Shown piece by piece: positions 8,392-16,812 of a DNA stretch of 64,000 nt. Position 1 is the first letter of the stretch. Every line of letters begins with the position of its first letter. Source of the stretch: Actinacidiphila glaucinigra (GTDB taxonomy: Bacteria > Actinomycetota > Actinomycetes > Streptomycetales > Streptomycetaceae). Position numbers and translations under genes: made by a program. Under the pieces are notes generated by a model, which saw only the letters and a list, made by a program, of their open reading frames with translations, was not told the DNA's origin and made no database searches. The stretch lies in assembly GCF_900188405.1 (NCBI RefSeq), contig NZ_FZOF01000036.1, forward strand, positions 1 to 64,000. Reading direction: 5' to 3'.

Positions 8392-9153
8392 TCAGTCCCA
8401 GGCCCCGCCGCCGTTGACCCCCGCGATGGCGCCCGTGATGAAACCGCTGTCCTCACCGGCGTAGAAGGCGACGGCCCGGGCCACGTCGTCGGGCTTGGCC
8501 ATCCGGCCGAGTACGGTCTGTGCCGCCTGGCGCTTCCTGTGCGGGTCGCCGAGGACATCCGCGATGCTGGTCTCGTCCACCGGGCTCGCGGCCACCACGT
8601 TGACGGTGATCCCGCGAGGCCCCATCTCCTGCGCGACGTAGCGGGCGAACTGGTTCAGGGCCGCCTTCGAGGTGCCGAGCGCGATCATCCCCTCCCGGGG
8701 CTGCCGGCTCGTCCCGGTGCTCATGAAGACGATCCGGCCGTAGCCGCCTGCCGTCATGCCGGGGGCAACGGCCTTGGTCACGACGAACGCGGCCCGCATC
8801 TCCTCCTCCAGTTTGGTGCCCAGTTCCTGCCACGACATCTGCTCGAACGACGTCACGGCGAACGGGACCAGGGCGTTGTGGACCAGCACCTCCACCTCGC
8901 CCATGGCGGCGCGGACCTGCTCGACCATGCCGGCCACCGCGCCCGCGTCGCGGACGTCGGCCTGGACGGCCATGGCCTCGCCCCCGGCGGACCTGATGGA
9001 CGCGACCACCTCGTTCGCGGCCGACTCGTTGTTGAGGTAGTTGACGACCACCCGCATGCCGCGGGACGCCAGCAACCGGGCCGAGGCCGCGCCGATTCCC
9101 CTGCTCGCGCCCGTGACGAGCGCGACCCTGCCGCTGTGCCGACCGTGTGTCAT
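8392..9153 (-). CDS. SDR family oxidoreductase, 3-oxoacyl-ACP reductase-like
   Basis: Short-chain dehydrogenase of 253 residues with TGASRGIG at the N-terminus. NAG is replaced by HNALV, the catalytic Ser lies in IVFMSTG, and the expected YxxxK Tyr position reads LGTSK, so the classical Tyr appears to be replaced. The end is GAIAGVNGGGAWD. The ATG at 9153 is chosen because GGGAGG stands just upstream; a longer frame to 9219 lacks this. It is the first gene of an SDR-cupin operon divergent from TetR, with two or three palindromic operators in the 202-bp gap. With the atypical HNA and the missing Tyr, the chemistry may differ from standard SDRs. Confidence 0.9.
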   Translation of the reverse strand: MTHGRHSGRVALVTGASRGIGAASARLLASRGMRVVVNYLNNESAANEVVASIRSAGGEAMAVQADVRDAGAVAGMVEQVRAAMGEVEVLVHNALVPFAVTSFEQMSWQELGTKLEEEMRAAFVVTKAVAPGMTAGGYGRIVFMSTGTSRQPREGMIALGTSKAALNQFARYVAQEMGPRGITVNVVAASPVDETSIADVLGDPHRKRQAAQTVLGRMAKPDDVARAVAFYAGEDSGFITGAIAGVNGGGAWD

Positions 9154-9289
9154 GTTGACCTCCCAGGGGTCGTGGATGCTTCCGGCGCGGGGGCCGGGCG
9201 GGGGCGCGGTGAAGCGCACCTCCGGGCCGATCGGCGAGCGGAAAGCGGGAGCGGGTCATCCGGGAGACGTCCACCGGAACCGCATCGTG

Positions 9290-9334
9290 CTGTACATGTA
9301 CAGTTGTAGGCTACAGTTACTGTACATGTCCAGT
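9290..9334. promoter_or_regulatory. Tandem palindromic operators between SDR and TetR genes
   Basis: CTGTACATGTACAG (9290-9303) is a perfect 14-bp palindrome, and CTGTACATGTCCAG (9320-9333) is a near-copy 30 bp downstream. Between them lies TGTAG-G-CTACA (9305-9315). The cluster sits in the divergent region and just before the TetR start, as expected for an autoregulating TetR repressor. Confidence 0.75.
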
Positions 9335-9355
9335 AGGGGGTGCCAGACTGCCGAC

Positions 9356-9994
9356 ATGGCAGCGACGAAGACCCCGCCCCCCGACGCCGTGCCTCCGGGC
9401 GGCGGGTCGCCCGGTGCGACGCGTTCGCGGGACGGCGAGGCGACGCGCGCCACGATCCTGACGGCTGCCCGTGCGGCCTTCGACGGCAAGGGCTACGCGC
9501 AGACGTCGCTGCGCGAGATCGCCAGGAACGCGGGGGTCAGGCCCTCACTGGTCGTGCACTTCTACGGTTCGAAGGCGGGCCTGCTGGCCGCCACCGTCGA
9601 ATGGCCCTTCGACCCCGACACCGTCGTGCGCCAGGTCCTCGCCTCCGGCCCCGACCACATCGGCGAGCGCCTCGCCGACGTGTTCCTGGCGACCTGGGAG
9701 CAGGACGGCCGGCCCAACACGGCGCTCACCCTGCTGCACGCGGCGTGCGAGCGTCCGGAGGCGGCCACGCTGATGCGGGAGCTGTTCACCACCTGCGTGG
9801 TGGCCCCGATCGTCACGGCCATCGCCCCCGAGCGGGCCGAGCTCCGGGCCTCCCTGGTGGCCAGCCACCTCCTGGGCCTGCACGTGGGGCAGTACCTGCT
9901 CGCGTTCGACGCGATCGTCGGGGCGGACGCCGACGAACTGAAGCGGGCGCTGGCGTCCACCATCCAGTACATGTGCACCGGCCCGCTCTGGTAG
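9356..9994 (+). CDS. TetR family transcriptional regulator
   Basis: TetR regulator of 212 residues. After a Pro/Gly-rich start the DNA-binding domain reads ATILTAARAAFDGKGYAQTS, then LREIARNAGV and the recognition helix ending in HFYGSKAGL. The C-terminal ligand domain is TetR_C-like and includes FTTCVVAPIVTAIAPERAEL. The ATG at 9356 is preferred; an in-frame ATG at 9325 would lie inside the operator cluster 9290-9334. It is divergent from the SDR-cupin operon, and the operator placement suggests it represses both itself and that operon. Confidence 0.9.
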   Translation: MAATKTPPPDAVPPGGGSPGATRSRDGEATRATILTAARAAFDGKGYAQTSLREIARNAGVRPSLVVHFYGSKAGLLAATVEWPFDPDTVVRQVLASGPDHIGERLADVFLATWEQDGRPNTALTLLHAACERPEAATLMRELFTTCVVAPIVTAIAPERAELRASLVASHLLGLHVGQYLLAFDAIVGADADELKRALASTIQYMCTGPLW

Positions 9995-10081
9995 GCGAAC
10001 CCACCCCACTCCCGCCGGGCGACTGATCGCGTCGCGGTGTGCCGCGTGGAGCCGCAGCGGTTTCACCGCCGCGGGCGCTCC

Positions 10082-10125
10082 TGAAAACGCCGTGAAACGG
10101 CGGTGAACGCGGGGTCGGCCACGCT
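10082..10125 (+). promoter_or_regulatory. Promoter with three 11-bp TGAA repeats and -10 element
   Basis: TGAA occurs at 10082, 10093 and 10104, exactly 11 bp apart; the last repeat is GGTGAAC, the reverse of a PHO-box-like GTTCACC. Nine bases after TGAACGC comes CACGCT (10120-10125), a plausible -10 element, and 7 nt further is the ATG at 10133. The promoter at 11286-11329 has the same geometry. Confidence 0.7.
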
Positions 10126-10132
10126 CTCCGGG

Positions 10133-10645
10133 ATGACGAGGGCCCCGCGAGGGGCGGCGACCCGGGAGGGGACCACCATGAACAGGCTGCGACTGATGTG
10201 CCGGCACGCTGCGGCCTTCGTGCGCTTCGCCGGACTGGGCAGCGGGGTCACCCTGGCGGCCTCGGCGGCCCTGGTCCTGCTCTCGCAGTGGATCCCGTGG
10301 ATGGCGGCGAACGTGCTGACCACCGTCGCCTCCTCCGTGGCCGCCACCGAACTGCACGCCCGCGTCTCGTTCGGCCATGGCCGGCCCGGTCTGGCGGGCC
10401 ATCTGAAGAGCGCGGCCACCGTCGCCGCCGGCTGGCTGGTCACTTCGGCCGCTGTCGGCGCACTGGCGGTGCTCCGCCCCGGCGCCGGAGTCGTCCTGCA
10501 GCAGACCGTGTACCTGTCGGCCACGGCACTCGTCGGGATCGGCCGCTATCTCGTGCTGCGTCTGACCGTGTTCGCGGAGGGCGGCCCGCGGCCGCGCTCC
10601 GGCGGCGGTGTCCGGTCACGGGCGTCGTACGACGCGGTGGCGTGA
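10133..10645 (+). CDS. GtrA-like membrane protein
   Basis: Small membrane protein of 170 residues with four predicted hydrophobic segments (FAGLGSGVTLAASAALVLL; IPWMAANVLTTVASS; AATVAAGWLVTSAAVGAL; VYLSATALVGIGRYLVLR), the pattern of the GtrA-like family, whose members are linked to transfer of lipid-linked sugars. The ATG at 10133 lies 7 nt after a -10 element, which suggests a leaderless transcript. A second in-frame ATG at 10178 has GGGAGGGG upstream and could give a 155-residue form. The promoter matches that of the ABC exporter gene at 11337, so the two are probably co-regulated. Confidence 0.75.
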   Translation: MTRAPRGAATREGTTMNRLRLMCRHAAAFVRFAGLGSGVTLAASAALVLLSQWIPWMAANVLTTVASSVAATELHARVSFGHGRPGLAGHLKSAATVAAGWLVTSAAVGALAVLRPGAGVVLQQTVYLSATALVGIGRYLVLRLTVFAEGGPRPRSGGGVRSRASYDAVA

Positions 10646-10678
10646 GGTCCGGCGGGGGAGGTGCCGCGACGCCCGCCT

Positions 10679-11134
10679 TCAGGACGACCTCTCCCCGCAC
10701 ATTTGCCACGGGCCTGTGTTCCCCTCGAAGTCACCGAGGTTGATCAGGCTCACCCGGCTGTCCCAGGCGTCCCACCGCACGTGCTTCCGCGCGCCCCAGT
10801 AGTAGGTGTCGTAGCCCATGAGGTCGCCGTACGCCTCGTCGTCACGCGTCCGGTCGGGTCTGCCGAACGCGGCGAGGAAGTCCTCGTAGGAGGCCGGGTG
10901 GGCGAAGTGGGACAGGTGTCGGCCGTGGAGCGTGAAGCCGACGACCGTCCCGGCACGCACCTGGTAGCTCACCTTGCCGGCGCAGTGCAGGGATCCGTAC
11001 GACCGGGCGGCGTCGTGGTACTCGCCCCGGGTGCCGGTTCCGCCGCGGTACCGGGCGACCACGCGGGACTGGGCCTGGACGATGCTCCGGCGTGAAACGC
11101 CGACGGCTGCCGCCCCCAAGGCCATGTCTCCCAT
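10679..11134 (-). CDS. Hypothetical protein, 151 residues
   Basis: Unrecognised soluble protein. It contains aromatic and charged stretches typical of real coding sequence, such as YDTYYWGARKHVRWDAWDSR, and ends in PWQMCGERSS. There is no clear signal peptide or membrane segment. The first ATG is at 11134, without a good ribosome site, so the N-terminus is uncertain and may be truncated. It lies convergent with the GtrA gene (33-bp gap) and divergent from the ABC exporter. No function is offered. Confidence 0.6.
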   Translation of the reverse strand: MGDMALGAAAVGVSRRSIVQAQSRVVARYRGGTGTRGEYHDAARSYGSLHCAGKVSYQVRAGTVVGFTLHGRHLSHFAHPASYEDFLAAFGRPDRTRDDEAYGDLMGYDTYYWGARKHVRWDAWDSRVSLINLGDFEGNTGPWQMCGERSS

Positions 11135-11285
11135 GTCGACCGTCGCGAGCGAGGTTCGCGTCGGGCCGACGACCCTCGCGACGACGCCGGCGCAGGCCCC
11201 GCGAGACCCTCACCGAGACCCTCACCAGGCGCAATCGACGCGCAGACCAGGCCATTTCACCGAGTCGTCCGCCATCGCCGGCTGA

Positions 11286-11329
11286 TGAAACCGCACTGAA
11301 AGGCCGTTGAACGCGGCGCCCCGCAGACT
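11286..11329 (+). promoter_or_regulatory. Promoter with three 11-bp TGAA repeats and -10 element
   Basis: TGAA at 11286, 11297 and 11308 gives three direct repeats 11 bp apart. TGAACGC is followed after nine bases by CAGACT (11324-11329), then 7 nt to the ATG at 11337. Spacing is identical to the promoter of the GtrA-like gene. Sites of this form are bound by SARP/AfsR-type activators or PhoP in streptomycetes. Confidence 0.7.
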
Positions 11330-11336
11330 CCGGGGC

Positions 11337-12305
11337 ATGATGACAACGACCCACGGATCAGCGATCGCGGCCACGGGGCTGCGGAAGTCCTTCGGGGACA
11401 AGACGGTCCTCCAGGGCATCGACCTGCACGTGCCGACGGGCACCGTCTTCTCCCTCCTGGGCCCCAACGGCGCCGGCAAGACCACCGTCGTCAACATCCT
11501 CTCCACCCTCGTCACCGCCGACGCGGGCGACATCCGTGTCGGCGGCCACGACATCGCCGTCGACCCGCAGGCGGTACGCGCCGGGATCGGCGTCACGGGG
11601 CAGTTCTCCGCCGTCGACGGACTGATCACCGGCGAGGAGAACATGCTCCTCATGGCGGACCTGCACCACCTGTCCAGGAGCGAGGGGCGTCGGGTCGCCG
11701 CCGAGCTGCTGGAGCGCTTCGACCTGGTGGAGGCCGCGAAGAAGCCGGCCTCCACCTACTCCGGCGGCATGAAGCGCCGCCTCGACATCGCCATGACCCT
11801 GGTCGGCAGCCCGCGGACCATCTTCCTCGACGAGCCGACCACCGGCCTGGACCCCCGCAGCCGCCACACCATGTGGCAGATCATCCGCGAACTGGTCTCC
11901 GGAGGCGTCACCGTCTTCCTCACCACCCAGTACCTGGAGGAGGCCGACCAGCTCGCCGACCGCATCGCCGTGCTGAACGACGGCAGGATCGCCGCCGAGG
12001 GCACCGCGGAGGAGCTGAAGCGGCTCATCCCCGGCGGCCACGTGCGGCTCCGCTTCACCGACCCGGCCGCGTACCGGTCCGCCGCAGCCGAACTGCGCGA
12101 GGTGACCCGGGACGACGAGGCACTGACCCTGCAGATCCCCAGCGGCGGCAGCCAGCGCGAGCTGCGCTCCATCCTCGACTGGCTGGACACGGCCGGCATC
12201 GAGGCGGACGAGCTGACCGTGCACACCCCCGACCTCGACGACGTGTTCTTCGCCCTCACCGGTCCGGCGGGCGTCCCCAACCAGCCCAAGGAGAACGTCC
12301 GATGA
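11337..12305 (+). CDS. ABC transporter ATP-binding protein, DrrA-like
   Basis: ATPase subunit (322 residues) of a drug-type exporter. Walker A is GPNGAGKTT, the signature is YSGGMKRRLDIAMTL, Walker B is TIFLDEPTTGLD, and the H-loop region reads VFLTTQYLEEADQLAD; the C-terminal extension is typical of DrrA/daunorubicin-resistance ATPases. Two adjacent ATGs (11337 and 11340) lie 7-10 nt behind a -10 element with no ribosome site, so translation is probably leaderless. It overlaps the permease gene by 4 bp (ATGA), so the two are translationally coupled. The AfsR-like gene convergent with this operon and the repeat-type promoter suggest activator control. Confidence 0.95.
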   Translation: MMTTTHGSAIAATGLRKSFGDKTVLQGIDLHVPTGTVFSLLGPNGAGKTTVVNILSTLVTADAGDIRVGGHDIAVDPQAVRAGIGVTGQFSAVDGLITGEENMLLMADLHHLSRSEGRRVAAELLERFDLVEAAKKPASTYSGGMKRRLDIAMTLVGSPRTIFLDEPTTGLDPRSRHTMWQIIRELVSGGVTVFLTTQYLEEADQLADRIAVLNDGRIAAEGTAEELKRLIPGGHVRLRFTDPAAYRSAAAELREVTRDDEALTLQIPSGGSQRELRSILDWLDTAGIEADELTVHTPDLDDVFFALTGPAGVPNQPKENVR

Positions 12306-13093
12306 GCACCCTCTCCCTCGCGGTCCGCGACTCGGGCACGATGCTGCGCCGCAATCTGCTGCACGCGCGGCGCTACCCGTCCACGACCCTGAACCTGCTG
12401 CTCGCGCCGATCATGCTGCTGCTCCTGTTCGTCTACATCTTCGGCGACGTGATGAGCGCGGGCATCGGCGGCGGAGGCGCCGACCGCTCCGAGTACATCG
12501 CCTACATCGTCCCGGGCATCCTGATGATGACCATCGGCAGCACCGTGATCGGGGCCGCGGTGTACATCTCCATGGACATGAGCGAGGGCCTCATCGCCCG
12601 CTTCCGCACGATGGCGATCCACCGCGGCTCCGTGATCATCGGGCACGTCGTCGGCAGCGTGCTGCAGTGCGTGGCCAGCGTGGTCCTCGTCGGTGCCGTC
12701 GCCGTGGCCATCGGCTTCCGGTCCACGGACGCCACGGCGCTGGAGTGGCTGGCGGCGTTCGGGCTGCTCGTGCTGTTCTCCTTGGCGTTCACCTGGATCG
12801 CGGTCGGCATCGGCATGGCCAGTCCGAACGCCGAGGCGGCCGCGAACAGCGCGCAGCCGCTGATCCTCCTCCCGCTCATCTCGAGCGCCTTCATCCCGGC
12901 CGACACGATGCCGGGCTGGTTCCAGCCGATCGCCGAGTACCAGCCGTTCACACCGGCCATCGAGACCCTGCGCGGCCTGCTCCTCGGCACCGAGATCGGC
13001 AACTACGGGTGGATCACGATCGCCTGGTGCGCCGGACTGACCGTGCTCGGCTACCTGTGGTCGACGGCGCAGTTCAACCGCGACCCGAAATGA
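12302..13093 (+). CDS. ABC-2 type transporter permease, DrrB-like
   Basis: Membrane subunit of 263 residues with six hydrophobic segments, among them TTLNLLLAPIMLLLLFVYIF and a Pro-containing motif NAEAAANSAQPLILLPLISS, typical of ABC-2 exporters of the DrrB type. The true start is the ATG at 12302, which overlaps the ATPase stop; the longer open frame upstream lies inside the ATPase gene. It should pair with the 11337 ATPase to export a hydrophobic compound, unknown here. Its 3' end overlaps the convergent AfsR-like gene by 20 bp. Confidence 0.93.
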   Translation: MSTLSLAVRDSGTMLRRNLLHARRYPSTTLNLLLAPIMLLLLFVYIFGDVMSAGIGGGGADRSEYIAYIVPGILMMTIGSTVIGAAVYISMDMSEGLIARFRTMAIHRGSVIIGHVVGSVLQCVASVVLVGAVAVAIGFRSTDATALEWLAAFGLLVLFSLAFTWIAVGIGMASPNAEAAANSAQPLILLPLISSAFIPADTMPGWFQPIAEYQPFTPAIETLRGLLLGTEIGNYGWITIAWCAGLTVLGYLWSTAQFNRDPK

Positions 13094-16000
13094 GCGCACG
13101 GGCTGCCTCCCGCAGCCCGTCCCGCCCCAGGGCGGCGTACTCCGACACCGCGTCGGTGTACGCCGCCCCGTCCGTCTCCCCGGCGGTCCGCCGGGCACGG
13201 TCGAGGGACATCGTGGGATGGAACACCTGCGACACGTGCAGCCGTTCCGCGAGCGCCACCAGGCGCACCGCCGAAGCGTCACCCGCCGCGAGCCGGGCCA
13301 GACCGAGGGCCAGCACCCCGGTGCCGTACCCCAGGATCTCCCCGGCCGGCAGCGAGCCGTCGGCGAGCAGCGCACGCAGCCGGCCCTCCAGCTCGGCCAC
13401 CAGTCCGGCGACCGGCTCCAGCCGTCCGGCGTACGCGTGCGCGGCCACAACGTGGTCGTCGATCGTACGCGCCCACGCGTCCATGGACGGGTCGGCGGGC
13501 GGAGCGTCGCTCGCGCGCATCTGCTCGGCGGCCGTCCGCCACCGCTTCAGGCCCAGTTCGGTCAGCCCGCGGGTCAGCGCGATCTCGGCCGAGGCCGCCA
13601 GGTCGGGGGTGAAGACGGAACTCTGCTCCCCGGACAGGCTCCGCTCCACCCGCCGCAGCCACTCCTCGGCCTCGTCCGGCTCGCCGCGCTGCAGGCAGGC
13701 CAGCACAAGTCCCCGGCGCAGGCCCGTCGTCGGCGACTGGTCGCTCAGGTACGTCAGGGCGTCCAGCGCGGCCAGCAGGTGCCGGTAGGCGTCCTCGCCG
13801 AGACCGGCGTCCGCGCACAGCTCGCTGCAGCGGGAGTGGCCGAGGAGGGTGAGCGCCGGGTTGGGCGCGACGCCGACCAGGGCGAGCATGCGGCGCGCGG
13901 AGGAGAGCGCACGCTCCGGTTCGTGCGCGTACTCCCAGATGTAGCTGGCCACGCACTCGGCGATGCCCGCGAGCAAGGGAGCGTCGTCGGCGCACAGTTC
14001 CCGCAGCGACTCGTAGCCGGGCGGGCGCATGTCCGGCATGGTGCAGAGCACGACGGAGAGCGCCCGCAGCAGCGTGTCCGGTTCCGCGGGCGGCAGGCGG
14101 CGCAGGGTGACGAGGTGGCGCGGCCGGAGGGGCCCGTGCCCGATGAACGGGGCGGCGGTGCAGACGGCGCTGAGGGTGCGGGTGACCTCGGTGTGCCGAG
14201 CGTCGGGGCGGTAGTGCGACAGCGGCGCCGCGGTGTCGGCGGCCAGGGTCAGAAGCCGGTGGAAGCCCGCCGAGTCGGTGAGCCAGACGCAGGCCAGCAC
14301 CGCGCCGGCCGCGGCGGTGGTGGCGTGGTCCGCGCGGGTGAGGGCGAGCCGCAGGGCGAGGACGAGGTTGTCCTGCTCCGCGCGCAGCCGCGCCCAGTGC
14401 CGCAGCGGCTCGGCGCTGAACAGCACGTCGTGGTTGGCGAGTCCGAAGTCCCGTGCCCAGCCCAGGAACCGGCCGGTGACCGCCTCCTCCTCCCCGGCGG
14501 CCGCCCGCCGGGCGGCACTGAACTCCCGCACCGTCTCCAGCATGTGGAAGCGGATCCCGGCCGCGGTGTCGGCGGCCTTCAGCAGCGACTGGTCGACCAA
14601 CTGCTCCAGCAGGTAGGGCGCGTCGCCGTCGTCGAGCAGCCGCTCGGCCGCGTCTTCGGTGAAGCCGCCGGGGAAGACCGACAGCGCCCGCAGCGCCGCC
14701 CGCGCGTCGTCCTCCAGCAGATTCCAGCTCCACTCCACGACCGCGAGCAGGGTGCGGTGCCGTTCGGGCGCGTCCCGGGTCCCGCCGCGCAGCAGCGCGA
14801 AGCGGTCGCCGAGGCGGCGGGCGATCTCGGGAACGGACAGCACCCTCACCCGCGCCGCCGCCAGCTCGACGGCGAGCGGCAGCCCGTCCAGATGCCGGCA
14901 CAGCTCCGCCACCGCCTCGGGCGGCAGCTCGACATGGTGGCGTGCGGCCCGGGCCCGCTGCTCGAAGAGCTCGATCGAGGTCGCGAGGCTCAACTGCGGC
15001 AGCTGGTAGACCGCTTCGGAGCTCAGCCCCAGCGGTGCCCTGCTGGTGACCAGCACCCGCAGGTCCCTCGACAGCGCCACCAGCTCCCGCACCAGACCGG
15101 CGGCGCCGCCGACGACCTGCTCGCAGTTGTCGAGCACCAGCAGCGCCGGGCCGGCACCGAGGGCGGCGACGATGCCGGCGGCCACATCCGTACCGCCGCC
15201 GTACCCCCCGCCGCCACCGCGCGACGCCTCCGCGCCGCCGAGTGCCGACGCCACCTCGCCGGCCACGTCGTCGTCCGTACCGACTCCGGCCAGCGAGACG
15301 AAGTGCACCACCCGCTGCTCCGCCTGCCGGCTGACGGCGTGCGCGAGCCGGGTCTTGCCCAGCCCGCCGGGGCCGACGATCGAGGCCAGCCGCGAGGAGT
15401 GCAGCAGCGCGGTCACCGCCGCGAGATCCTCGTCCCGTCCGAGCAGCGGATTCGGGTCGTGCGGCACCCCGTAGCGGACCACGGGGGCCTCAGCCTGCAG
15501 CAGCTCCTGATGCACGGCTTTGAGCCCGGCGCCGGGGTCGGTGCCGAGGTCGTCACGGAGCTCGCGCCGGTACGCGTCGTAGCGGGCGAGTGCCGCCGAC
15601 GGTCCGGCCGTGGCCGCCTCGGCGCGCAGCAGTTCGGCCAGCACCTCCTCGTCGCGCGGGGTGCGGGCGAAGACCCCGGTCAGGGGCGCCATCGCCTCGG
15701 CCCGTCGTCCCAGCCGGGCGAGCGCGAGGGCGCGGGAACGTACGAGGGAGTGGTGGAGCGGCGCCCGTTCGGCGCGCAGCTCCGCGACCGGGTCGCCCGG
15801 CGCGGCGTCGGCGTCCGGGGTGGTGTCCCAGAAGGCGAGGCCTTCCTGCGCACTGGCCAGGGCGGCGGCATGGTCCCCGGCCCGGGTGTGCCGGGCGCTC
15901 GCCTCGGCACACCGCACCACCGCGGCACTGTCGACCTGCTCCTCGCCCAGCGCCAGCCGGTAGCCGGCCGGGGTGCTGACGACGACGTCGGGCCCGAGCT

Positions 16001-16208
16001 GGGAGCGGGCCCTGGAGACCAGGATCCGCAGCGCGTTGGCCGGGTTGGCCGGCGGCTCGTCCTGCCACAGCCCTTCCACCAGCCGCGCGGTGCTGCAGCC
16101 GGCGCGCAGTTCGCCGGCGAGCAGCGCGAGCAGACCGCGCAGCCGGGGCGCGGTGATCTCATGGCCGCGGTAGGCCACGCGCGACAGGAGGGTCAGGTCG
16201 GTCGTCAC
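13074..16208 (-). CDS. AfsR/SARP-type regulator with ATPase core and TPR-like C-terminus
   Basis: Large regulator of 1044 residues. Residues 1-90 are an OmpR-like winged helix (ANALRILVSRARSQLG), about 95-245 are the bacterial activation domain, and 255-560 form an NB-ARC/AAA ATPase with Walker A GPGGLGKT (279-286) and Walker B ALLVLDNCEQ. The rest is helical repeats of the TPR kind. AfsR-like proteins bind direct repeats 11 bp apart and recruit RNA polymerase. Such repeats stand before the GtrA-like gene and the ABC exporter next door, so these are its likely targets by inference. The gene ends 20 bp inside the convergent permease gene. Confidence 0.92.
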   Translation of the reverse strand: MTTDLTLLSRVAYRGHEITAPRLRGLLALLAGELRAGCSTARLVEGLWQDEPPANPANALRILVSRARSQLGPDVVVSTPAGYRLALGEEQVDSAAVVRCAEASARHTRAGDHAAALASAQEGLAFWDTTPDADAAPGDPVAELRAERAPLHHSLVRSRALALARLGRRAEAMAPLTGVFARTPRDEEVLAELLRAEAATAGPSAALARYDAYRRELRDDLGTDPGAGLKAVHQELLQAEAPVVRYGVPHDPNPLLGRDEDLAAVTALLHSSRLASIVGPGGLGKTRLAHAVSRQAEQRVVHFVSLAGVGTDDDVAGEVASALGGAEASRGGGGGYGGGTDVAAGIVAALGAGPALLVLDNCEQVVGGAAGLVRELVALSRDLRVLVTSRAPLGLSSEAVYQLPQLSLATSIELFEQRARAARHHVELPPEAVAELCRHLDGLPLAVELAAARVRVLSVPEIARRLGDRFALLRGGTRDAPERHRTLLAVVEWSWNLLEDDARAALRALSVFPGGFTEDAAERLLDDGDAPYLLEQLVDQSLLKAADTAAGIRFHMLETVREFSAARRAAAGEEEAVTGRFLGWARDFGLANHDVLFSAEPLRHWARLRAEQDNLVLALRLALTRADHATTAAAGAVLACVWLTDSAGFHRLLTLAADTAAPLSHYRPDARHTEVTRTLSAVCTAAPFIGHGPLRPRHLVTLRRLPPAEPDTLLRALSVVLCTMPDMRPPGYESLRELCADDAPLLAGIAECVASYIWEYAHEPERALSSARRMLALVGVAPNPALTLLGHSRCSELCADAGLGEDAYRHLLAALDALTYLSDQSPTTGLRRGLVLACLQRGEPDEAEEWLRRVERSLSGEQSSVFTPDLAASAEIALTRGLTELGLKRWRTAAEQMRASDAPPADPSMDAWARTIDDHVVAAHAYAGRLEPVAGLVAELEGRLRALLADGSLPAGEILGYGTGVLALGLARLAAGDASAVRLVALAERLHVSQVFHPTMSLDRARRTAGETDGAAYTDAVSEYAALGRDGLREAARALISGRG

Positions 16209-16384
16209 TCGGTCAGGCTATCGACAGCGGGCGGCGAGGCGGCTGTTGAGGGCAGCGGAGGCGGCCGGCCCGGACGGCCGTGGGCCGTCGGCCCGGACGC
16301 CGCCCCTCATGAGTTCACTGCCCAGGTCCGACCCCGGCCGTCCCTGAGATCTCCCTGATATATGTGTCTGCCGACCCTGAGATG

Positions 16385-16438
16385 TGTCAGTTTTCTTTGA
16401 CAGGTGTTCTGTCCGGTGTCAGCTTTGACTGACAGGTG
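16385..16438. promoter_or_regulatory. Twin operators TGTCA-N8-TGACAGGTG
   Basis: Two 22-bp near-copies at 16385-16406 and 16417-16438 each contain the dyad TGTCA-N8-TGACA followed by GGTG. They are 32 bp apart (three helical turns) and end 17 bp before the ATG of the winged-helix gene, so autoregulation is likely. Confidence 0.75.
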
Positions 16439-16455
16439 GCCCGGAAGGGGGCGTG

Positions 16456-16812
16456 ATGACCCGAGATCCGGTCCCGGATCCCACCGGGGACGAACTGCTG
16501 GCGGTCCTCGCGGCGCTCGGCAATCCGCATCGGCTGCGGATCGTCGCGGCGCTCTCCGAGGGCGGCCGCAACTACGTCAGCAGGCTCGCCCGCGAGCTGC
16601 GAATCGGCCGTCCCCTGCTGCACATGCATCTGCAGCGGCTGGAGGCGGCCGGGCTGGTCACCGGGACGCTGGAACTGTCGGAGGGCGGCAAGGCCATGAA
16701 GTACTACGAGGTCACGCCGTTCTCCTTCGCACTGACCCCCGACCTCGTCGCCAAGGCGGCCCGGACGATCACCGATCAGGAGAAGGAAACCGTGAAGGAG
16801 TCGGCGGAATGA
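16456..16812 (+). CDS. Winged-helix (ArsR-like) transcriptional regulator
   Basis: Regulator of 118 residues with an ArsR-like fold. ELLAVLAALGNPHRLRIVAA begins the domain, VSRLARELRIGRPLLHMHLQ is the helix-turn-helix, and the wing follows in GTLELSEGGKAMKYYEV. No Cys or His cluster suggests metal sensing. A GTG at 16453 is adjacent and equally possible as the start. The gene is led by twin palindromic operators and overlaps the next small gene by 4 bp (ATGA). The decayed MMPL gene downstream may once have been its efflux target. Confidence 0.88.
   Translation: MTRDPVPDPTGDELLAVLAALGNPHRLRIVAALSEGGRNYVSRLARELRIGRPLLHMHLQRLEAAGLVTGTLELSEGGKAMKYYEVTPFSFALTPDLVAKAARTITDQEKETVKESAE

Noticed and set aside
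13074..13093. 20-bp overlap of the permease and AfsR-like genes as a sign of a wrong stop
   Set aside because: Both frames keep normal family endings, so a short convergent overlap is the simplest reading.
13218..16358. 1046-codon open frame on the plus strand
   Set aside because: Antisense to the AfsR-like regulator, with Gly/Arg-rich low-complexity sequence and no family motif. High-GC codon bias leaves such frames open.
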